From Acidimicrobiales bacterium (GTDB lineage Bacteria > Actinomycetota > Acidimicrobiia > Acidimicrobiales > Iamiaceae), in NCBI GenBank assembly GCA_035630295.1, contig DASQKY010000051.1, forward strand, positions 1 to 64,000: a DNA stretch of 64,000 nt, read 5' to 3'. The notes below the pieces were generated by a model. It saw nothing but the letters and a program-made list of their open reading frames with translations. It did not search any database and was not told the origin of the DNA. The position numbers were made by a program, and so were the translations under genes. Shown in pieces: positions 59,196-64,000 of the stretch (its first letter is position 1; the number at the start of each line of letters is the position of its first letter).

Positions 59196-60121
59196 GCCAG
59201 GTCCCCCTCGGCCGACGCCTCCAGGGTGCGCCGGCGCCGCAGGTTCACCATGAGCTCGCCCAGCAGGCCCAGCGACACCATCTGGACCGCCACCACCACC
59301 AGCAGCACGCCGGCCTGCAGGGCGGGCCGGGTCCCGATGGACCGCCCGGCGATGCGCTCGACGGCCATCCAGGCCAGCAGGCCCGAGCCCACCAGGCCGA
59401 TGAGGAACCCGATGCCCCCGAACAGGTGGAAGGGGCGGGCCGTGTAGGTGGTCAGGAACTTGACCGTGACCAGGTCCAGGAAGCCCCGCCAGAACCGGGC
59501 CCGCCCGAACTTGGACCGCCCGTGGCGCCGCTCGTGGTGCTCGACGTCGAGCTCGTCCACCCGGAAGCCGTTCCACACGGCCAGCACCGGGATGTAGCGG
59601 TGGAGCTCGCCGTAGAGCTCGACCGACTCGGCCAGCTCCCGGCGCATGACCTTGAGCCCGCTGTTGAAGTCACGGCCCGGCACGCCGGTGACCCGGGCCG
59701 TGGCCCCGTTGTAGAGCTTGGACGTGGTGCGCTTGACGAAGCGGTCGTTGCGCACGGACCGGCGCCCGGTCACCAGGTCCAGGCCCTCGGCCTCCAGGTG
59801 GGCCAGGAGGCGGGGGATCTCCTCGGGGTCGTCCTGCCCGTCGGCGTCCATCAGCACCACGATCTCGCCCCGGACCTGTTCGACCCCGACGGCCAGGGCC
59901 GCCGACTTGCCCGAGTTGCGGCGCAGCCGGATGGACCGCACCGTCGGGCTGCGCAACCCGCCCATCACCCGGCGGGTGCCGTCGGTGCTCCCGTCGTCGA
60001 CCACCACGACCTCGTGGTCGATGCCCGCCGACTCCAGCACCTTGGCGATCTCGGGGACGAGCTCGGCCAGGTTCTCGGCCTCGTTGTAGGCCGGCAGCAG
60101 CACCGACAGGTGGGGGGGCAA
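59192..60121 (-). CDS. Membrane-associated GT2 glycosyltransferase (DPM-synthase-like)
   Basis: 309 residues. GT-A domain: LSVLLPAYNEAENL, VVVVDDGSTDGTRR, LMDADGQDDPEEIP (DxD metal site) and GRDFNSGLKVMRRE. Two C-terminal helices (about 230-252 and 268-292) anchor it as in DPM/GtrB-type enzymes that load a sugar onto polyprenyl phosphate. TTG 60121 is chosen because AGAGGAG sits just upstream; no ATG or GTG in frame has such a site. A TACGCT -10 candidate gives a leader of about 60 nt. Confidence 0.86.
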   Translation of the reverse strand: MPPHLSVLLPAYNEAENLAELVPEIAKVLESAGIDHEVVVVDDGSTDGTRRVMGGLRSPTVRSIRLRRNSGKSAALAVGVEQVRGEIVVLMDADGQDDPEEIPRLLAHLEAEGLDLVTGRRSVRNDRFVKRTTSKLYNGATARVTGVPGRDFNSGLKVMRRELAESVELYGELHRYIPVLAVWNGFRVDELDVEHHERRHGRSKFGRARFWRGFLDLVTVKFLTTYTARPFHLFGGIGFLIGLVGSGLLAWMAVERIAGRSIGTRPALQAGVLLVVVAVQMVSLGLLGELMVNLRRRRTLEASAEGDLA

Positions 60122-60189
60122 CGGGTCTCCTCTCGCACCGGGTCCCGGAGCCGGGGCCCGATCGTCCGGTGCACCATCGGGCGCGGTCG

Positions 60190-60195
60190 AGCGTA
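60190..60195 (-). promoter_or_regulatory. -10 candidate (TACGCT) for the GT2-methyltransferase unit
   Basis: TACGCT on the minus strand, about 69 bases before TTG 60121; predicted leader about 60 nt. Confidence 0.4.
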
Positions 60196-60256
60196 GTGGA
60201 GGGCCCCCGACGGCCCGGGGAGCCCGGGCCCTCGCGGGCTCCGGCAGGCCCGGCGC

Positions 60257-60262
60257 TACCAT
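60257..60262 (+). promoter_or_regulatory. -10 element (TACCAT) for the leader-reductase transcript
   Basis: TACCAT, 8 bases before ATG 60271. Confidence 0.5.
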
Positions 60263-60270
60263 CGCCGCCC

Positions 60271-60321
60271 ATGCCGCCGGCCACCTGGTCCCCGCCCTGC
60301 CCCCCGCCCCCCGCCCGATGA
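60271..60321 (+). CDS. Candidate leaderless proline-rich leader peptide (16 aa)
   Basis: ATG 60271 encodes MPPATWSPPCPPPPAR and stops with TGA at 60319-60321, overlapping ATG 60318 of the next gene (ATGA). TACCAT lies 8 bases upstream, fitting a leaderless start. Runs of 3-4 prolines near the end would slow ribosomes. Geometry seen; expression inferred. Confidence 0.5.
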   Translation: MPPATWSPPCPPPPAR

Positions 60322-61223
60322 GGGCGCTGGTCACCGGGGCCGGCGGCTTCGTCGGCCGGCACCTCGTCCGGCACCTCACCGAGGCGGGCGACGAGGTCGT
60401 CACCACCGACCCGGCCCACGGCGGGGCCGACATCACCGACCCGGCCGCCATCGCCGCCGAGGTGGCGGCCGCCGGTCCCGAGGTGGTGTACCACCTGGCC
60501 GGCTGGGCCGACGTGGGCGGCTCGTGGGCCCACCCGGTGGAGGCCTTCAGGGCCAACGCCGAGGGCACGTTGAACGTGCTCAGCGCCTGCCAGGCCGCCG
60601 GGGTGCAGCGGGTGGTGGCCGTCTCCAGCGCCGATGTCTACGGCAAGGTGCGCCCCGAGGAGCTGCCCCTCACCGAGGACAGCCCCCTGCGGCCGGCCTC
60701 GCCCTACGCGGCGTCCAAGGTGGCGGCCGACTACCTCGGCCTCCAGGCCTGGCTGGGCCACGGCCTGCCGGTCATGCGGGTGCGGGCGTTCAACCACCTG
60801 GGCCCCGGCCAGGCCGACAAGTTCCTGGCCTCGGCCCTGGCCAGCCGCATCGCGGGCGCCGAGCGGGACGGCCGCCAGGTGCTCTCCATCGGCGACCTGT
60901 CGCCCCGCCGGGACTTCACCGACGTCCGCGACGTGGTCCGGGCCTACCGGCTCCTGGCCGAGCGGGGCGAGCCCGGCGAGGCCTACAACGTGTGCTCGGG
61001 CACCGACCTGGCCGTCCAGCAGGTGGCCGACGTCCTGCTGGGCCTGTCCGAGGCCACCCTGCGCCTGGAGACCGACCCCGACCTGCTGCGCCCGGTCGAG
61101 ATCCCCGTCCTCCGCGGCTCCCACGCCAAGCTGACCGCGGCCACCGGCTGGGAGCCCGAGATCGCCATCGAGGACACCCTGGCCGAGCTCCTGGCCGACT
61201 GGCGCACCCGCCTCACCGCCTGA
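60318..61223 (+). CDS. NAD-dependent sugar epimerase/reductase (GDP-4-dehydro-6-deoxymannose reductase-like)
   Basis: 301-residue extended short-chain dehydrogenase. Rossmann motif GAGGFVGR at 7-14, HLAGWADVGGSW, catalytic S103/S104 and Y130-x3-K134 (YAASK), then NHLGPGQADKFLASAL and RRDFTDVRDVV. Length and text fit Rmd, which makes GDP-D-rhamnose from GDP-mannose-derived keto sugar, but other NDP-sugar epimerases cannot be excluded. ATG 60318 has no ribosome-binding site and overlaps the stop of the 16-codon leader. It supplies a nucleotide sugar to the neighbouring glycosyltransferases (inference). Confidence 0.85.
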   Translation: MRALVTGAGGFVGRHLVRHLTEAGDEVVTTDPAHGGADITDPAAIAAEVAAAGPEVVYHLAGWADVGGSWAHPVEAFRANAEGTLNVLSACQAAGVQRVVAVSSADVYGKVRPEELPLTEDSPLRPASPYAASKVAADYLGLQAWLGHGLPVMRVRAFNHLGPGQADKFLASALASRIAGAERDGRQVLSIGDLSPRRDFTDVRDVVRAYRLLAERGEPGEAYNVCSGTDLAVQQVADVLLGLSEATLRLETDPDLLRPVEIPVLRGSHAKLTAATGWEPEIAIEDTLAELLADWRTRLTA

Positions 61224-61233
61224 GCCGGACGCC

Positions 61234-62397
61234 TCAGCCGATGGTGCAGTTGGCCTTGGCGTGGACGCAGAGGTCGATGTGCCCGTCGAGGGCGGCGGGG
61301 TCCCACCCGTTGAGGAAGTCGCCGTGGGCGCCCTGGACCGCCCCTGAGGCCAGGGTCACCTCCGCGCCGTCGGCCCCGGTGACCGGCCACGACACCGAGA
61401 CCTGGAGCTCGGTCATCAGCACCGGATGGGTCGAGGGGCAGGCGCCGTCGACGCTGCGGGCCACGTGGCCGCGGTGATCGACGCTGTCCAGGTGGCGGCC
61501 GTCCCAGCAGTCCGGGAACCGCAGCTGGAGGGTCAGCGGGGACCGGTCGTTGCAGTCGGTGGGCGGCTCGGCCCGCAGCCGGCGGGGCCGCAGCCCGCAC
61601 CCCCAGCCCGGGTCGACCACCCCCTCCGGGCCGGCCGTGCCGGCGTGCCCGTCACCATGGGCGCCCGATCCTGAGCCGGTGGCGGACGGGTCGCCGGAGA
61701 TCATGGCCAGGCCCGGGGGCGGGGCGGTCACGTCCCGCACGTCCACGCCGGGCCGGGCCCGGTAGTAGGCCCGCAGCAGCACCGGTTCCACCGGCACGCC
61801 CCGCACCAACAGGGTGGGCACCCAGTAGGCCGCGGTGTCGTCGGCGTCCTCGCAGGTGGTGGCCGTGCCCCGCAGGGACGGCCCGGTGGAGGCGGCGTCG
61901 GTGGCCGTGCTGCCGAAGAACTCGTGGCTGTGGCTGGCCCCCGGCACCCCCGGGTGGACGATGGGGTCGTCGCCGGCCCGGTGGCTGAACCGGCAGTCCA
62001 CCGAGAACAGGGCGTCGTCGTCGGTCCGGGCGACCCAGTCCTCGCCCGCCGGCTCCGATGGCCCCGGCGCACCACTGGGAGGGGTGTGGCCGGCGTGCCC
62101 GGCCCGCTCGGTGGGCCCGACGGGGACGGCCCGGGACCCCTCGGGCCCGGGAGAGCCGAACGGCGAGGTGGCGATCACCACGGCCACCCCCGCCAGCACG
62201 CCCCTCCGGAGCCCCCTTCTCCGAGGCACCCCCCTCCGGAGCGCCCCACCTCGGCCGCCACCGCGCCGGCGCCCGTCGTCGCCCGCCGCTCCGGCACCCC
62301 CCGTGTCGCTGCGGCCCTGGCCGGCCCCGTCCCCGCCGGGGCGGGCCGGGCCGCGCCGGAACCCCGCCGCGCCCCCGGCCTCCTCGCCGGCCGTCAC
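61234..62397 (-). CDS. DUF1996 domain protein
   Basis: 387 residues. A disordered Gly/Arg-rich N-terminus (1-62) precedes one hydrophobic segment (about 66-80; LAGVAVVIATSPF), then a DUF1996 domain (about 118-385): VDCRFSHRAGDDPIVHPGVPGASHSHEFFG, WVPTLLVRG, RFPDCWDG and the final CVHAKANCTIG. DUF1996 occurs in secreted proteins of fungi and actinobacteria with unknown role; the conserved His and Cys are visible. GTG 62397 lies 10 bases after the stop of the lipoprotein gene, so they are probably co-transcribed. Confidence 0.82.
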   Translation of the reverse strand: MTAGEEAGGAAGFRRGPARPGGDGAGQGRSDTGGAGAAGDDGRRRGGGRGGALRRGVPRRRGLRRGVLAGVAVVIATSPFGSPGPEGSRAVPVGPTERAGHAGHTPPSGAPGPSEPAGEDWVARTDDDALFSVDCRFSHRAGDDPIVHPGVPGASHSHEFFGSTATDAASTGPSLRGTATTCEDADDTAAYWVPTLLVRGVPVEPVLLRAYYRARPGVDVRDVTAPPPGLAMISGDPSATGSGSGAHGDGHAGTAGPEGVVDPGWGCGLRPRRLRAEPPTDCNDRSPLTLQLRFPDCWDGRHLDSVDHRGHVARSVDGACPSTHPVLMTELQVSVSWPVTGADGAEVTLASGAVQGAHGDFLNGWDPAALDGHIDLCVHAKANCTIG

Positions 62398-62407
62398 CGG
62401 TCCGGGG

Positions 62408-64000
62408 TCACGGCGCGGCGGGCACCTCGATGGCGGCGACGTCGAGCACCAGGGGCACGTCCACCGCGGGGCGGGCCGGGGCCGTGGCCGGGTTCGGCAT
62501 CTCGGGCTGGTCGGCGTCGGGGGGATCGGGGATGTCGGCCCGGTCGTAGGGCACCGACTCGGGCTTGCCGTCGTTGGTGGCCAGGCGGCCCAGGTCGAAC
62601 GCCCCCTCGGTCAGGTCCGCGCTGTCCGGGGCCGGGCAGGGCAGCTCGTCCTCCAGGCCCTCGGGGGCGCTGGTCCCGAACTCGTTGCCGGCGAAGCAGT
62701 TGCCACCCGTCTCCTGGCCGGCGGAGTCGAACCACAGGCCCAGGTCGCCCAGGCCCGAGCCGGTGACGACGTTGTCGCGCACGACGTTGCCGGTGGCCTC
62801 CCAGACGTACTCGGCGCTCTCCGGGTACGTGATGACCACGATGCCCCCCAGGTCGTGCTCGACCACCCGGTTGCGCTCGATGGTGTTGTTGATGCCCCCG
62901 GCGATGAGGATCCCGTTGCCCATGGCGGTGATGGCGATGTCGATGGCCGGGGTCTCGCCGTTGTTGTTGTCGTGGACCAGGTTGCCGACGATGGTGTTGT
63001 CGTCCTGGGGGTACTCGGGCTCGTACGACCCGCTGTTGGGCACGATGCCGGCCCGGTTGTAGCGCCACGTCGAGTTGGCGATGACCAGGTTCCCCCCGGC
63101 GTTGGTGCCGGAGTACCCCAACCCGTTCCACTCCGATATGACGTCGGTGATGAGCGCGTCGCACGGTTGGCAGCCGCCGATGTAGAAGCCGGCGTCGGGG
63201 CTGCCCGAGGCGTAGGAGTGGTCGATCTGGCCCTTGGTCGACTCGAAGGCGTAGACGCCGTAGTCGCCGTTCCGGTAGGCGGTCAGGTACGAGCCCCGGT
63301 AGCCCGTCACCCCCGTCCAGAAGAAGCCGTTCTTGGTGTAGTTCTGGGCCGTCATGTTCTCGATCACCACCCCGTTGGCCCGCACCACCTGGATGCCGTT
63401 GGCTCGGGTGAACTCGCCGTCGAGGACCACCCCCTGGCGGTCCAGGCCGCGGATGGTGATGCCGTCCTTGCCCCGGGGCACCTGCACGGCCTCCTCGTAG
63501 GTGCCGGGGGCCACCAGGATCAGGTCGCCCTCGCCGGCGGCGTCCACCGCGCCCTGGATGGTCCCGTGGTCCTCGGGGACCTCGATGGTGGTGCCGCTGG
63601 CCACGATGTCGAGCACGTCGGGCGGCGGCGGGGGCGGCGGCGGCGCCTCCACGTCGCCCACCAGCACGGTGCCGACCATCCCGTCGGAGGCGTTGCCGTG
63701 GAGCGAGCAGTAGTACTGGAAGGCCCCGGGCTCGTCGAAGGTGGCCTCGTAGGTGTCGCCGGGCCGGAACTCGGTCTCCCCCACGCCGAAGCGGGCCGCG
63801 TCCACGGGGATGATGTTGTGGTCGTTGCGGCCGATGTTCTCCCAGGTGACCGTGCCGCCGGGGTCGACGCGGACCACGTGGGGGTCCTCCTCGCCGAACA
63901 CGTTGTCCAGGGCCTCGACGGTGACGCCCTCACCCCCGCCCTCGACGGCCTGGTCCCCGTCGCCGCCCCCGCACGCGGCCAGCAGGGCCACCACCAGGAC
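62408..64000 (-). CDS. Cupredoxin - right-handed beta-helix lipoprotein, N-terminus cut by window edge
   Basis: About 530 residues in view. The fragment opens with VALLAACGGG, a lipobox with lipid-modified Cys, so the rest of the signal peptide lies beyond base 64000. A plastocyanin-like domain (about 22-112) keeps type-1 copper ligands: His in NDHNIIP, then Cys, His and Met in YYCSLHGNASDGMVG. An eight-proline hinge links to a right-handed parallel beta-helix (about 135-440; GTIQGAVDAAGEGDLILVAPGTYEE, repeated NxI/NxV rungs), as in polysaccharide-active or copper-handling NosD-like proteins. Substrate unknown. Confidence 0.87.
   Translation of the reverse strand, partial: VLVVALLAACGGGDGDQAVEGGGEGVTVEALDNVFGEEDPHVVRVDPGGTVTWENIGRNDHNIIPVDAARFGVGETEFRPGDTYEATFDEPGAFQYYCSLHGNASDGMVGTVLVGDVEAPPPPPPPPDVLDIVASGTTIEVPEDHGTIQGAVDAAGEGDLILVAPGTYEEAVQVPRGKDGITIRGLDRQGVVLDGEFTRANGIQVVRANGVVIENMTAQNYTKNGFFWTGVTGYRGSYLTAYRNGDYGVYAFESTKGQIDHSYASGSPDAGFYIGGCQPCDALITDVISEWNGLGYSGTNAGGNLVIANSTWRYNRAGIVPNSGSYEPEYPQDDNTIVGNLVHDNNNGETPAIDIAITAMGNGILIAGGINNTIERNRVVEHDLGGIVVITYPESAEYVWEATGNVVRDNVVTGSGLGDLGLWFDSAGQETGGNCFAGNEFGTSAPEGLEDELPCPAPDSADLTEGAFDLGRLATNDGKPESVPYDRADIPDPPDADQPEMPNPATAPARPAVDVPLVLDVAAIEVPAAP

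Noticed and set aside
59965-60177. 70-codon frame starting ATG 60177 as another coupled leader
   Set aside because: It runs out of frame deep into the GT2 gene, its ATG is 12 bases from the hexamer, and the GT2 gene has its own good ribosome-binding site.

Overview
The window is very GC-rich DNA (by eye a little above 70% GC) with dense, short-spaced genes, many GTG and a few TTG starts, and frequent 4-base stop/start overlaps. Actinomycetota markers are abundant: NucS mismatch endonuclease, the fused Kgd 2-oxoglutarate decarboxylase/dehydrogenase, a UvrD2-type helicase with an HRDC tail, an MshB-like PIG-L deacetylase, and DUF2505 and DUF6458 proteins. Together with the DUF4214 cell-wall proteins I would place it in a deep-branching actinobacterium such as the class Acidimicrobiia (inference). 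No rRNA, tRNA, CRISPR array, insertion sequence or prophage is visible. No gene-free stretch exceeds about 210 bases.

Layout. 1-6.7 kb (minus strand): a quinone-detoxifying glutathionyl-hydroquinone reductase cut by the left edge, then the ribosome/SRP block ftsY - small membrane protein - ffh - rpsP - khpA - rimM - trmD - rplS - yraN. 6.7-12.5 kb: envelope and secreted functions (OafA-like acyltransferase with SGNH domain, HtrA protease, secreted phospholipase C-like protein) and a PIG-L deacetylase. 12.5-26.4 kb: mixed metabolism and DNA repair (alpha-methylacyl-CoA racemase, hydrolase, galactokinase, metal-receptor-like protein, PH-domain proteins, zincin, uvrD2, exonuclease III, a NYN ribonuclease-S1-lysine-rich-tail protein, M20 peptidase, HAD hydrolase, amidohydrolase). 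26.4-33.2 kb: PH protein, kgd, hexapeptide acetyltransferase, ettA. 33.2-37.6 kb: a broken sigma-factor remnant and divergent GH38-like and GH36 glycosidases separated by a large inverted repeat. 37.6-41.7 kb: ferredoxin and the sulfate-activation set cysD-cysN-cysC with divergent cysQ. 41.7-46.8 kb: SpoIIE-type phosphatase with GAF/PAS sensors, an AarF kinase, nucS. 46.8-64 kb: an envelope-glycan region with several glycosyltransferases (one a tandem fusion), a GDP-sugar reductase, a methyltransferase, two exported proteins that each end in three DUF4214-like repeats, a carbonic anhydrase, a DUF1996 protein and a cupredoxin/beta-helix lipoprotein.

Expression signals. A T-A-N-N-N-T hexamer (TAGCGT, TAGGGT, TACCGT and relatives) lies 6-10 bases before the start codon of about twenty genes that lack a Shine-Dalgarno sequence. 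This is the expected geometry of a -10 element driving leaderless mRNA. In two glycan genes the same element sits before a tiny reading frame whose stop codon overlaps the real start.

Points most worth a second look: the NYN-S1-tail gene with an ideal internal ribosome-binding site that could release the lysine-rich tail as a separate histone-H1-like protein; the two leaderless coupled leader peptides; the 18-bp inverted repeat between the glycosidases; and the KstR-like and TetR-like operators.
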